A stretch of 64,000 nt of DNA, taken from positions 44,930 through 108,929 of the forward strand of contig CAJOFY010000010.1 of NCBI GenBank assembly GCA_905233945.1. The letters run 5' to 3'. The stretch comes from an uncultured bacterium. Its GTDB lineage: Bacteria; UBP6; UBA1177. The notes beneath the pieces were generated by a model. The model saw only the letters and a list, made by a program, of their open reading frames with translations, searched no databases and was not told where the DNA came from. This document shows positions 18,110-27,854 of the stretch, in pieces; within the stretch, counting starts at the first letter, position 1; every line of letters begins with the position of its first letter. The position numbers were made by a program, and so were the translations under genes.

Positions 18110-19648
18110 ATGAAAAGATTTTTAGTTTTCCTTTTTGTATGCGGTCTCACTGCTTCGCTTTTTGCAGAACCGAGACTTCTCACAATCCTTTTCACAAACG
18201 ATTCGCACGGCATGGCTTGGGCGTTTGACGCTCCTGACAGCCCGAAAACAGGTGGTCTTGCAGCGCAGAAAACCCTTATCGAGCAGATAAGGAACGAAGT
18301 TCAGCTCACAAACGGCGACGTTGTCGTTCTCAGCAGCGGAAACGTCACGATGGGTGACCCGAGAAGCAACATCTGCGAGAATCTTCCGATGATCATGGGA
18401 ATGAATCTCATTGGTTATGACGGAATGCTTATCGGAAGCCACGAGTTCGATTTCGGAATGAAGACTTTTTCAAAAATGCAGAAAGAGGCAAGATTCCCGT
18501 TCATGTCGGCAAACCTTTTCTACAAAAACAACAAGCAGGTCGGCAAATCGTTCATCCAGAAAGAGATGATAAACGGCGTTAAAGTCGCTTTCGTAGGCAT
18601 TACGACACCTGAACTCGAGAAAATTTCCAACGCCGGCGTCGAAGGGCTTGTCAAAGTTCAGGATCCTATCGAAGCTGCGAAAAAAGCGGTAGATGAGCTT
18701 AAACAGAACAACGATTTCGTAGTTGTCCTTTCGAACCTCGGCTACTCCGACAAAGAAGTCGATGCCGACGGTTATCCGAGCGACATCAAACTTGCGAAGG
18801 AAGTTCCCGGAATCGGCCTTATCATCGGCGGACGCACGAAAATCCAGATGGACGAGCCTGTTATGGTCAACAATGTTCCGATAATCCAGACTGAAGGTTT
18901 GGGTAAATGGGTCGGCAGATACGATATTTACTTCGAGGGAAAGCAGGTCGTTCAGAAGAACTTCAAACTTTACCCGGTAAACATCAAGGAAAAAATCGTT
19001 AAAAGCAACGGCAGCGTAACTTACGAAAACCGCGGCAAAGACCTTGTCGAGAACGAGGCAATGCTGAAAATGCTCAATGATTTCAACTGCGAATTTTCGA
19101 CTCAGGTTGTAGGCGAGCTTTCCGATTCTTTCAACGGCGAAAGGAATTTTGTCCGCAACAATCCTTCGACTTTAGGTGTTTTCATCGCATCGGTCATGAA
19201 GGAAAGAACGAATGTCGACATCGCTTTCGCAAACGGCGGCGCGATCAGACAGGGACTTAACCGCGGAATCGTCAACGAAATGGATATTTACAGCGTTTTC
19301 CCGTTTGAGGACACGATCGTAACAGGCTCTGTCAGCGGCTCGCAGCTTGAGGAGATCATCAACCAGTCGATAAAAAACAAAGGGCAGGGCGGTTTCCTCC
19401 ACTTCTACGGCGTCGATTTCTCCGTTTCTGGCGGCAAAGCGTCGAACATCAAAGTCAACGGCGCAGCGCTTGATGCGAACAAAACCTATACTTTTGCAGT
19501 AAACTCCTTTGTTGCCGGCGGCGGTGACGGCTTCGAAATGATGCCGAAACTCAAACTTAACGACACCAAAATTTCGGTTCCCGCAGCCGTAATCGAATAC
19601 ATCAAACGCGAAAAATACATCGAACCTCCGAAAGTTTCGGGAAAATAA
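18110..19648 (+). CDS. Exported 5'-nucleotidase-like protein lacking metal ligands
   Basis: This 512-residue protein has a signal peptide (cleavage near LFA|EP). It follows the UshA/YfkN layout: a calcineurin-like metallophosphatase domain (about 22-260) and a 5'-nucleotidase C-terminal domain (ANGGAIRQGLNRG; VNSFVAGGGDGF). Only the first metal motif is kept (ND31SH33). The bridging Asp of the GD motif is Asn78 (SSGN), GNHEFD reads GSHEFD (Ser110), the LSHLG histidine is Asn209, and GGHSH is replaced by GGRTK (242-244). Most dinuclear-metal ligands are gone, so hydrolysis is unlikely and a binding or structural role is inferred. ATG 18110 has GGAGG 5 nt upstream. Confidence 0.85.
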   Translation: MKRFLVFLFVCGLTASLFAEPRLLTILFTNDSHGMAWAFDAPDSPKTGGLAAQKTLIEQIRNEVQLTNGDVVVLSSGNVTMGDPRSNICENLPMIMGMNLIGYDGMLIGSHEFDFGMKTFSKMQKEARFPFMSANLFYKNNKQVGKSFIQKEMINGVKVAFVGITTPELEKISNAGVEGLVKVQDPIEAAKKAVDELKQNNDFVVVLSNLGYSDKEVDADGYPSDIKLAKEVPGIGLIIGGRTKIQMDEPVMVNNVPIIQTEGLGKWVGRYDIYFEGKQVVQKNFKLYPVNIKEKIVKSNGSVTYENRGKDLVENEAMLKMLNDFNCEFSTQVVGELSDSFNGERNFVRNNPSTLGVFIASVMKERTNVDIAFANGGAIRQGLNRGIVNEMDIYSVFPFEDTIVTGSVSGSQLEEIINQSIKNKGQGGFLHFYGVDFSVSGGKASNIKVNGAALDANKTYTFAVNSFVAGGGDGFEMMPKLKLNDTKISVPAAVIEYIKREKYIEPPKVSGK

Positions 19649-19683
19649 GTCATTTAAATAACACAGGCAATTCAGGTATTGTC

Positions 19684-20067
19684 ATGAATATGTTTCAGGC
19701 TGTAATAAGCGTTTTTTCAAAGTATTTTGAGTTCAAAGGGCGTGCCGGCAGAAGCGAGTTCTGGTATTTTGTCCTGTTCAACCTCATTGTTTTCGGGATA
19801 CTTATTGCTATCGGAGGATTTCCAGGCAAAGGTCACAGGAATATCCTGTTGAACATATACTGTCTGGCGACTCTGTGTCCGTCTATGGCTCTGAGGTGGC
19901 GGCGCCTTCACGATATCGGAAAATCAGGGCTCTGGTGGTTCGTTTCTCTGATCCCGGGAATAGGAAGCTGGATCTTTCTGTATTGGGCTGCCCAGCCCGG
20001 CGAGATCGGGCCGAATCCATACGGACCAGACCCGGAAATTCCGGATCAGAGAGAAGATTTTATATGA
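19684..20067 (+). CDS. DUF805 family membrane protein
   Basis: The 127-residue protein has the DUF805 pattern: YFEFKGRAGRSEFWYFVLFN, several hydrophobic helices, the conserved RWRRLHDIGKSG loop, and a tail with NPYGPDP. Its function is unknown. It starts 35 nt after the 5'-nucleotidase-like gene and may be co-transcribed with it. Confidence 0.88.
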   Translation: MNMFQAVISVFSKYFEFKGRAGRSEFWYFVLFNLIVFGILIAIGGFPGKGHRNILLNIYCLATLCPSMALRWRRLHDIGKSGLWWFVSLIPGIGSWIFLYWAAQPGEIGPNPYGPDPEIPDQREDFI

Positions 20068-20155
20068 TCTGTAAAGCTGCTTTAAATTGATGTTAGTTTT
20101 TATATAAAATTATTCTAAAATTTTCTTGACATTTAAAAATATTTCAATAACATTG

Positions 20156-20253
20156 TTGCGAAATTAGTTTTTTTGATATTAGACCGTGCAGGTTTATCTG
20201 CACAACCTATTATTCTTTCATTATTATGGGGAGCTTCGGCTCCCTGTTTTTTT
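20156..20253 (+). ncRNA. Candidate small RNA or structured 3' leader
   Basis: The 407-nt gap 20068-20474 has no convincing ORF. TTGACA at 20126-20131, with a weak -10 (AACATT, 20149-20154), precedes two hairpins: GTGCAG/CTGCAC (20186-20191 with 20198-20203) and the terminator stem at 20229-20244 with its T-tract. A transcript starting near 20160 would be about 90 nt. It could equally be the 3' end of the DUF805 transcript. I do not recognise an RNA family. Confidence 0.35.
20229..20253 (+). terminator. Intrinsic terminator
   Basis: The stem GGGAGC (20229-20234) pairs with GCTCCC (20239-20244) around a TTCG tetraloop, followed by TG and seven T residues (20247-20253). The structure is very stable and textbook in form. 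Confidence 0.9.
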
Positions 20254-20387
20254 ATGATGCTACATCGCAAGAACATGCCTCACTATGAAAATGGCTTACA
20301 ACAATGCCCGCCTTATCACAAAACCGCAAAGCACTTGGCTGAAACCTTAAATTACTCTGTTTTTAACTAGTCATTTTAAGTTAAATA

Positions 20388-20415
20388 TTGCGTTTAGATT
20401 GAGAATACCTATAAT
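20388..20415 (+). promoter_or_regulatory. Promoter of the DUF1566 lipoprotein at 20475
   Basis: TTGCGT (20388-20393), a 16-nt spacer and a perfect TATAAT (20410-20415) are followed by TTTGCGG and a T-rich leader. Confidence 0.7.
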
Positions 20416-20436
20416 TTTGCGGTTTTTGTTTGATTG

Positions 20437-20466
20437 GTAGAGACGCGCCCGGGCACGTCTCCATGG
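20437..20466 (+). repeat. Dispersed palindromic repeat, copy A
   Basis: The arms GAGACG (20440-20445) and CGTCTC (20456-20461) flank a GC-rich centre, CGCCCGGGCA. By eye, about 23 of 30 positions match the element at 47492-47521 in the same orientation. It sits in the leader of the lipoprotein gene, immediately before its ribosome-binding site. Confidence 0.65.
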
Positions 20467-20474
20467 AGAAAAAA

Positions 20475-21323
20475 ATGAAGAAACTTTTAGTAATTTTAAT
20501 ACTTTTAGCCGCCTTGATTTTTGTCGTCAGTTGCGGCGGCAGTTCGAAAAACTGTAAAAGTTCCGACACGCTTGATAATACTGCTGCCGCAGAGACGCAG
20601 CAAACCGAAGATGATGAACCTGAAAATACTGAGCCTTTTGATAAATCAGACTCGGATGATACGGATAAAACTCAAGAGAACCACGATTCAGATATTTATG
20701 ATGAAGAGACAAATAAGGAACAGAATGAAGATGCAGTAGATACGGCAGATCCCATATCGGATGAAGATGCATACGTGGACTACGGAGATACTATAGAATG
20801 CGGTTCGTTATTTACGACAGATTACATACCTGATACAAATGCGGAAACGGACTACGGAAATGCTATTCCGGAATGCAGTCCTTTTTCCGGTACACCATGC
20901 CAAGATTCTATAAGCGGCCTGATTTGGTCGGCAAGGTCATCGAATTATATGGAATGGAACGAAGCTGTTGAATATTGTGAAAAATATTCAGAAGGCGGGA
21001 TAAGCGGATGGCATCTTCCGAATATAAATGAATTAAGGACGCTTATCCGAAATTGTTCCGTTTCGCAAACTGGAGGTTCTTGTGCTGTCGCTGATCCGGA
21101 CTGTCTGTTCAGTTATTGCGGAAACCATTGTTCATGCTACTACAAACCTTGTAGTTCTTATTACAGCAAATTAGGGGATCATGACGGTATTATGCTTTGG
21201 TCTTCCTCTACTAATTCAGGCGATCCTGATTATGCATGGCGCGTTGGTTTCAGTTCTGGAGAGATAGACATCGACTTTAAAAATGATCTCAATGATGTCC
21301 GATGTGTCAGAACCGCTGATTAG
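20475..21323 (+). CDS. DUF1566 lipoprotein with acidic linker
   Basis: The 282-residue protein has a signal peptide with lipobox VVSC, an acidic D/E/T/N-rich linker (about residues 25-120), and one DUF1566 (Lcl C-terminal-like) domain. The domain shows LIWSARSS, GWHLPNINELRTLI, LWSSSTNSG, YAWRVGFSSGEI and a terminal VRCVR. Paired cysteines in the domain suggest disulfides. ATG 20475 has GGAG 7 nt upstream; an upstream in-frame ATG (20463) lies inside the palindromic repeat. The domain resembles C-type-lectin-like ligand-binding folds. A surface-exposed role is inferred. Confidence 0.85.
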   Translation: MKKLLVILILLAALIFVVSCGGSSKNCKSSDTLDNTAAAETQQTEDDEPENTEPFDKSDSDDTDKTQENHDSDIYDEETNKEQNEDAVDTADPISDEDAYVDYGDTIECGSLFTTDYIPDTNAETDYGNAIPECSPFSGTPCQDSISGLIWSARSSNYMEWNEAVEYCEKYSEGGISGWHLPNINELRTLIRNCSVSQTGGSCAVADPDCLFSYCGNHCSCYYKPCSSYYSKLGDHDGIMLWSSSTNSGDPDYAWRVGFSSGEIDIDFKNDLNDVRCVRTAD

Positions 21324-21492
21324 CGTACGGGCTCACAAAACAAGAGCTTGATCTGTTGCGGGCTGGTTCGTCTCTTTTTCAAAGGTATTTACTTCAATTT
21401 TAAAAAAATATTGCTAAGATACTTCGCTTTTGCGTTTTTGTGCTTATATAGAGTCGCAAGCTCTTTTATGTGTGAAATTTTTGGGAGAAAAT

Positions 21493-23309
21493 ATGAGATT
21501 CAATTACAGAACATTGATTGTGTGGCTGTTTATCGCGGTTCTCGCTTTTGTGGCCATAAGTCTTTCGCGGATGACCGATTCTGCCGAAATCACCGAAATC
21601 AACATGACGGAGTTCAGGCAGAAGGTCAAAAATCAGGAAATAAAGGAAGTCTTTATAGACGGAATCGAATTCAGCGGCATTCTCAACGACGGGAAGGATA
21701 CCAAATTTGTTGCGATAGGTCCTAGCGGCGAAAGGATGTCGGAATTCCTGGCTGAAAACAACGTTCCTGCGACCTACAAAAAGCCGGAAGACGATTCGCT
21801 TTGGAAGACTCTGCTTATTTCGTGGCTTCCGATGCTCATTTTCGTCGCGATTTTCATTTTCTTCCTGCGTCAGATGAACGGCGGGAACAACAAGGCTTTC
21901 TCTTTCGGAAAAAGCAAGCATAGAATGATTTCGAAAGACCAGAACCAGATACGTTTCAAGGATGTTGCAAGGAAGAGCTCGAGGAAGTTGTCGATTTCCT
22001 CAAAAAACCGTCGGTTTACACTAAAATCGGCGCGAAGATCCCTCACGGCGTTCTTCTTGTGGGGCCTCCAGGAACAGGTAAAACTTTGCTCGCAAAAGCT
22101 GTTGCGGGTGAAGCCGATGTTCCGTTTTTCATCATAAGCGGTTCCGATTTCGTTGAAATGTTCGTCGGTGTCGGCGCAAGCAGAGTCAGAGATTTGTTCG
22201 AAAACGCGAAATCAAAGGCTCCGTGCATCATTTTTGTTGATGAAATCGATGCGGTAGGCCGTCAGCGCGGTGCAGGCTTGGGCGGAGGAAACGACGAAAG
22301 AGAACAGACTCTGAACCAGCTTCTCGTCGAGATGGACGGCTTCGGAAGCGATTCGGGGATCATCGTGATCGCCGCAACGAACAGGCCCGACGTCCTTGAT
22401 CCGGCGCTTCTGCGTCCCGGAAGATTCGACAGGCAGGTCTATGTTCCGCTTCCAGACATCAAAGGGCGCGAACTTATTCTCAAAGTTCATGCCGAAAAGA
22501 TAAAAACGGCTCCTGATATCGATTTCAGCGACATCGCGAAAGGAACTCCCGGTCTTTCGGGCGCTGATCTCGCAAATCTTCTCAACGAAGCGGCTCTCAT
22601 CGCGGCTTCACGCTCTGAAGAAGAGGTCACGATGGCCGATATCGAGGACGCGAAAGACAAGATCTTCATGGGAAAAGCGCGCAAAACGATGGTGCAGACT
22701 CCCGAAGAGAAGAAAGACACCGCTTACCACGAGGCGGGGCACGTTGTCGTAGGGCTTTATTCGAAATTTGCCGATCCGGTCCACAAAGTTTCGATCGTGC
22801 CGCGCGGAAGGGCTTTGGGCGTGACTCAGCAGCTTCCCGAAAAGGACAAATATTCCTACCACAAGGAAGAACTTATTGACAGGATCAAAGTCCTCATGGG
22901 CGGAAGAGCTGCAGAAGAAGTTTTCATCGGCAGGATCACTACCGGTGCGGGAAACGATATCGAGCGCGCTACCCAGATCGCGAGAAACATGGTCATGCAG
23001 TGGGGCATGGGTGAAGATTTAGGCCCCATCAGCTACGGCGAGAAAGAAGAACAGGTTTTCTTGGGACGCGAACTCGGCAAAAGAACTCAGGTAAGCGAGG
23101 CAACTTCGCAGAAAATCGACGAGGAAGTACAGAAGCTCATCGAGACTGCCTATACCGAAGCGAAAAATATCCTCAACGAGCATAAAGAGGGCGTTGAAAG
23201 GCTTGTTGCTGCGCTTGTCGAAAAGGAAACTCTTGAGCGCGACGAGATAATGGAAGCAGTAGAACCGAAACCGCAGACTGAAACTGCTGAAGAGGAAAAA
23301 GCGGAATAA
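21493..23309 (+). pseudogene. ftsH: ATP-dependent zinc metalloprotease FtsH, frameshifted as read
   Basis: FtsH degrades membrane and short-lived cytosolic proteins. The N-terminal part (ATG 21493, GGGAG upstream) has two membrane helices (VWLFIAVLAFVAISL and WLPMLIFVAIFIFFL) and reads correctly to FKDVA. At about 21967-21970 the frame changes. The expected residues after DVA (about GxxEA) are missing, and the reading resumes one frame off with [20 protein letters not shown], the SRH region, the zinc motif HEAGH and an intact C-terminus. The net loss is 3n+1 nt, probably 16. FtsH is usually essential, so an assembly or consensus error is the likeliest cause. The next gene starts 3 nt after the stop. 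Confidence 0.85.
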
Positions 23310-23312
23310 ATC

Positions 23313-23915
23313 ATGCGTTTTGCTCTATTCTTTCTGACATTTCTTACTTTTTTCTTTGTTTCAGCCGATATTGTCAGAGTTTATTTTCTCTATGATCCGC
23401 TGACAGACAGATACACTTTCACGAACCAGTGCCAGGATCTCCGCTCGTGCAAGCCGCTTTACAAAACGAAAGGCGAGGTAAAGCACAAAGCGGGATACAA
23501 AATCAATCCCGGCAGGGAAAACCAGTTCGACGATATTATCAAACGCGCTTCGGAAAAGCACGGAGTCGACTTTTTCCTCATCAAAAGCGTGATAAAGGCA
23601 GAGTCGCTTTTCGACACGAAAGCGGTTTCAAGCGCCGGAGCGAAAGGGCTCATGCAGCTTATGCCCGACACAGCGGTTGAAGTTGGAGTAAAGAATGTCT
23701 TTAATGCAGAACAGAACATCATGGGCGGTACGAAATATCTGAAAAAGATGCTGAAAAAGTTCAAAGGCAATGCAAAAAACGCTGTCGCCGGATACAATGC
23801 CGGACCCGCCGCGGTTGTCTATTACGAAGGAGTTCCGCCGTTTGACGAAACGATGAACTATGTCGAGAAAATTCACGGATTTTATAAAAATTATACAGGT
23901 AAAGAGCCATGGTAA
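23313..23915 (+). CDS. Lytic transglycosylase (SLT domain)
   Basis: The 200-residue exported protein has an N-terminal signal sequence (FFLTFLTFFFVSA) and a Slt70-type catalytic domain: IKAESLFD with catalytic Glu97, GAKGLMQLMPDTA, and AGYNAGP. It cleaves peptidoglycan to 1,6-anhydromuropeptides in the periplasm. It begins 3 nt after ftsH and its last codons overlap the pgsA start (ATGGTAA), so the three genes form a tight operon. Confidence 0.92.
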   Translation: MRFALFFLTFLTFFFVSADIVRVYFLYDPLTDRYTFTNQCQDLRSCKPLYKTKGEVKHKAGYKINPGRENQFDDIIKRASEKHGVDFFLIKSVIKAESLFDTKAVSSAGAKGLMQLMPDTAVEVGVKNVFNAEQNIMGGTKYLKKMLKKFKGNAKNAVAGYNAGPAAVVYYEGVPPFDETMNYVEKIHGFYKNYTGKEPW

Positions 23916-24535
23916 AGAAGAACAAAAATGCCGTAAAACACAAAATTATTGACAGGTTACGCAATTTTAAGCAGGACATTCTGACAATTCCGAATCTTCT
24001 CACTTCCATCAGAATTATTCTTGTGCCGGTAGTCCTTCTTTTCATCTGGCTTGATACGCCGCTCATGCGTCTCTGGTCGTGGATTTTCTACACTGTCGCG
24101 ACTGTCACCGATTTCTTTGACGGCTATCTTGCGCGGAAATCGGGTGCTGTTTCGGTTTCCGGCAAACTCCTTGACCCGCTTGCTGACAAATTCATCGTCA
24201 ATCTGACGCTTGTTCTTCTTGTTTCGATGCAGGAAATTTCGCCGTGGCCTGTCATCATAATTCTGGCGAGGGAATTCTACATTTTCGGAATCCGTTCGCT
24301 TGCAATGGAACACGATCTGGTTATTGCCGCCGATATCTGGGGCAAGACAAAGACTATGCTTCAGATGTTCGCTCTGCCGTTTTTTATGATAAACCAGAAC
24401 ACTTTGAAAAGCCTTGTCAATATCGACTGGAATCCGAGCGGAGTCGGATATTTTCTGATCTGGTCTTCAATAGTTTTCAGCCTTATCAGCGCGTTTACCT
24501 ACACCAGAAACGTAAAAAGAAAAATCTTCGGATGA
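23909..24535 (+). CDS. pgsA: CDP-diacylglycerol--glycerol-3-phosphate phosphatidyltransferase
   Basis: The 208-residue inner-membrane enzyme makes phosphatidylglycerophosphate. The CDP-alcohol phosphotransferase motif, DG-xx-AR-x8-G-xxx-D-xxx-D, is present as FDGYLARK, SGKLL and DPLADK. Several hydrophobic helices follow. The start overlaps the transglycosylase stop by 7 nt. It is about 25 residues longer at the N-terminus than the E. coli enzyme, with a basic leader. Confidence 0.9.
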   Translation: MVKKNKNAVKHKIIDRLRNFKQDILTIPNLLTSIRIILVPVVLLFIWLDTPLMRLWSWIFYTVATVTDFFDGYLARKSGAVSVSGKLLDPLADKFIVNLTLVLLVSMQEISPWPVIIILAREFYIFGIRSLAMEHDLVIAADIWGKTKTMLQMFALPFFMINQNTLKSLVNIDWNPSGVGYFLIWSSIVFSLISAFTYTRNVKRKIFG

Positions 24536-24570
24536 TTTTTTTCGTCTGAAATTCTGATATCTGATTCTTT

Positions 24571-26732
24571 TTAATAATTGTCAACACTGTTTGCCTTTGC
24601 CGGAACGATAATCGTTACAGGCTGCGTGTCGAGAACGGAATTCGTTTTGTTGTCGATGACATTAATGAATGCTTTGAACATTTTTGCATCTTTTTCCTGC
24701 GGGAAGCAGTCGTTCAAAGCCTCAACCTTGAAAGTGAGCTTGTTTCCTGGATTTCCTGCGGTCGCAGTTCCTGTCGAGAAGTTGCTGAAACCGTTGTTGA
24801 AGCCGGCTCCGTTGAACTCTGCCGGAGTTGCAACGATTGTTGCAGCGCAGTCATAGCCTCGACTTTTTTCAGGAAGCACGATGTATCGAGCGAAGTATTG
24901 TCAGGATCTTTAGCAGGTTCTACTCTGACATCGAAACTTGCGTATTTTATGAGTGCATCCACACCGTTGACAGCGGATGAATCAAGACCAGAACCGTCGC
25001 TTTCTATCGTATAGAGAAGAGTTGTTTTTCCGACGTTGGCGCAATCCGGAACTTTTGCCCCGGTTCCGTTTGAAACAGTGGTGAGCTGGCTTGTTGCAGT
25101 AGATGTACTTCCGCCTTTAGATACAACGGAAACGACTTTTGCGCCGATCTCATTCATCGCTTCGATAACCTGATCCTGGCTGAAAATTGTGTAAACATAG
25201 GATGAATCGTAAGGCTTGTTGCCTGAATCGTGAGCTGCAGCATCCGTGATGTGGAAAACTATCGGGATCGCTCCTTCCCTGAAACCGACTCCGCCTGCCG
25301 CGACTGAACCGCCGTTCCAGCTGAGTTCGGCACCGGTCGCGATTTTGTAAAGCGATTCATATCCTGATTCAGGTCCGTCGTCGCCGCTGTGCTGAGCCAG
25401 ATTGTTCACTCCGTTCTGAGCAGCGGCAGTGTCTGTCGTCGGTGACTGAAGCAGGCCGAAAGGTCTGTCGCTGCCGGAACCGTAACCACTTACAGGAAAA
25501 TCGTCAAAATATGAAACTCCGAACGCACTGTCGGTGATTTTTGCCTTGATTTCGGGGATAATAACCGAAGAAAGCGAATCCTTCAGTTTTTTGATTTCAC
25601 CGCCCATAGAACCCGTTGTATCGACATTGAAAAAAATGTCGGCTTTCTGAACCTGCGGAGAGAAAACGAGTGTATCGTTCTGCTTTTCCCCTTCGTAAGG
25701 AAGCTCGAAATAGAATTTGATACCTTTATCCTTGACACCTTCCTCGGCATTGCACGGGTCGCTTCCGACAAGAACTTCGGCAAGGTCGCTGAAATCGTCG
25801 CCGTCGGTATCCTGATGTGATTTTGAGTGACCCAGATCTCCGCCGCAGTTTACTTCCTGATTGTCAGGCAGACCGTCGCCGTCGCTGTCGGTTTCCTGGA
25901 AATCGGGAACTTCATTTTTGTTGGAATCGGGACACTGCTGAATCAGTTCATAGTCAGGGCACTCTTCCGAATCGGGAATGCCGTCGCCGTCCGAATCAAG
26001 ATTTACATAACTCGGTTCGCCGCTGAATATCTGGTTGGTTTCAATTTTATCGGGTATTTTGTCACCGTCGCTGTCCGTATCCCTGTAATCGGGAGTTCCG
26101 TCTTCGTCAAAATCGAAACATGCGCCGCCGTTTGCCTCGTAAGGACATTCAAACGAATCAAGGATTCCGTCCTCGTCACTGTCTATGTCCTTGTAATCGG
26201 GGGTTCCGTCGCTGTCGGTGTCTATGCACGGGATTCCGGGACATTCCACAGAATCCGGGATTCCGTCATTGTCGCTGTCCTTGTCTTTGTAATCCTGGTT
26301 TTCATCTTCATCGGTATCTACCGGAACGCCTTTCGGAACTTCGATGCAGTTCGGTATTCCGTCACCGTCTTCGTCTGCGAGGCACCATTCCTTGCCTGAA
26401 GCCTCGGCAAATTCCGGAAGAGTATATTCATTTCCGTAACAGTCGCAGGTTATGCCTGAGTTTCCGCCGTTTCCGGAGTCAGTATCAGTTGTGTCGGAAT
26501 CGCTGCTGTCGCTGTCGCCAGAGTCGCCGGTGTCTACCAGACCTGAATCTGAAGTATCGGATATATCGGATCCTTTCTGACATTTTCCGGTGGTTATATT
26601 GCAGGTGTATCCCGGAGAACAGTCAAAAGATGATTCGCATGTTTTCGGTTCATCTGATGAATCTCCGCAGCCGCAGAGTGCAAATGCTGCCGCTGTCAGG
26701 AAGATAGCCGGTAAAATCTTTAGTTTTTCCAT
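24571..26732 (-). CDS. VWA lipoprotein with thrombospondin-3-like calcium repeats, frameshifted
   Basis: The protein starts with a lipobox signal peptide (ALCGC), then a Cys-rich segment (CDCSPGYTCNITTGKC), an acidic DS/GDSG linker and about eight D-x-D-x-DGIPD calcium-binding repeats (roughly residues 115-300). A VWA domain follows with a MIDAS motif, DTTGSMGG. At six A residues (minus strand of 24864-24869) the frame breaks. The first frame ends at 24714 in an unrelated-looking tail; a -1 shift (or a seventh A) continues as SRGYDCAATIV to VDNY, ending at 24571, with plausible beta-rich sequence. Total length would be about 720 residues. It is probably a calcium-stiffened surface adhesin. 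Confidence 0.8.
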
Positions 26733-26832
26733 GTCAGTCTCCTTGATAAAGTAAAAAACAACATCTTTTTATTATATGAAAACTCTGTTTATAGTCAAGC
26801 AGTACCGCATGAAAGCATTGTTGCAGCCATGA

Positions 26833-26861
26833 TTGGACAAGAGATTGAAAAGTGCTATAAT
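26833..26861 (+). promoter_or_regulatory. Promoter of nrnA
   Basis: TTGGAC (26833-26838), a 17-nt spacer and a perfect TATAAT (26856-26861) are followed by GCCGCGC and a T-tract. It lies 25 nt upstream of the ATG. Confidence 0.7.
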
Positions 26862-26885
26862 GCCGCGCTTTTTTGGGAGGTAAGC

Positions 26886-27854
26886 ATGGATAATTTCAGT
26901 AAAATCAATGAAATTCTGGCAGATTCAAAGAAAATCATAATCGCAGGGCACGTCAATCCCGACCCCGACTGCATGGGAAGTTCGCTTGCGGTTTATTCGA
27001 TCCTGAAGTCGATGGGGAAGGAAGTCACCGTTTTCCGCAGCGACAAATATCCTTACAACGGTGCTTTTCTTGAATACGCCGGTGCCGCGACCGAAACCGT
27101 TCCCGATTTCGAGCCTGACCTTTACTTTATTCTCGACAGCGCGACACCTGAAAGGACGACCGAGCCGTTTTTTACAAAGATGGCGGCTTCAAAAAGCAGA
27201 AAAATCCTGTTTGACCATCACAGACACAAAGACAACGGCTTTTACGACGCCGAAGTTACCGATGAAGGGGCGAGTGCGACAGCCGCGATAGTTTACCGCT
27301 GGGCGAAAAGTCTCGGTCACGAGCTCACGAAAGGGGAGGCCGAGGACATCTGCTTCGGCATTTTCGGCGATACAGGCGGTTTGCGCTACGCAAGCACCGA
27401 CAAAGAGGCTCTGAGCATCGTCGCTGACCTTGCCGAAAAGATAAATTACGGCGATTTCTGTTCGAAATTCTTTGAAAATCTCCCGGAAAACTGGTTTGCG
27501 ATGTTCGCGGAAGTCCTTAACAGCATGGAAAAATACCGTGACGGCAAAGTCGTTTTCTTCGCAACCACGCTTGAGCAGCTAAAAAGATTCAACCTCGCGA
27601 TCGACGAAATCGATCCTTATGTAGAGGAAATCCGCAGAATCGGAACTGTCCAGATAATCTTCCGCATCCGTGAGGTCGAAGACGGCAAAGTCTGGAAATT
27701 CAGCATCAGAAGCCGAGGCGACATCGACTGCATTCCGATAGCGCAGAAATTCGGCGGCGGCGGCCACAAAAACGCAGCCGGATTCACATTCTACGGCACT
27801 CTCGACGAAGGAAGAAAAGCCGTTCTCGAAATAGCGGAAACGCTTGATCTGTAA
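26886..27854 (+). CDS. nrnA: DHH/DHHA1 phosphoesterase (NrnA-like oligoribonuclease)
   Basis: The 322-residue cytosolic enzyme resembles NrnA, which degrades nanoRNAs and, in some bacteria, pAp or pApA. Metal motifs are AGHVNPDPDCMGS (H22, D26, D28) and FDHHRH. The C-terminal DHHA1 motif FGGGGHKNAAG binds substrate. In motif I the usual DGD reads DPD. ATG 26886 has GGGAGG 7 nt upstream and lies just downstream of a strong promoter. Confidence 0.88.
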   Translation: MDNFSKINEILADSKKIIIAGHVNPDPDCMGSSLAVYSILKSMGKEVTVFRSDKYPYNGAFLEYAGAATETVPDFEPDLYFILDSATPERTTEPFFTKMAASKSRKILFDHHRHKDNGFYDAEVTDEGASATAAIVYRWAKSLGHELTKGEAEDICFGIFGDTGGLRYASTDKEALSIVADLAEKINYGDFCSKFFENLPENWFAMFAEVLNSMEKYRDGKVVFFATTLEQLKRFNLAIDEIDPYVEEIRRIGTVQIIFRIREVEDGKVWKFSIRSRGDIDCIPIAQKFGGGGHKNAAGFTFYGTLDEGRKAVLEIAETLDL

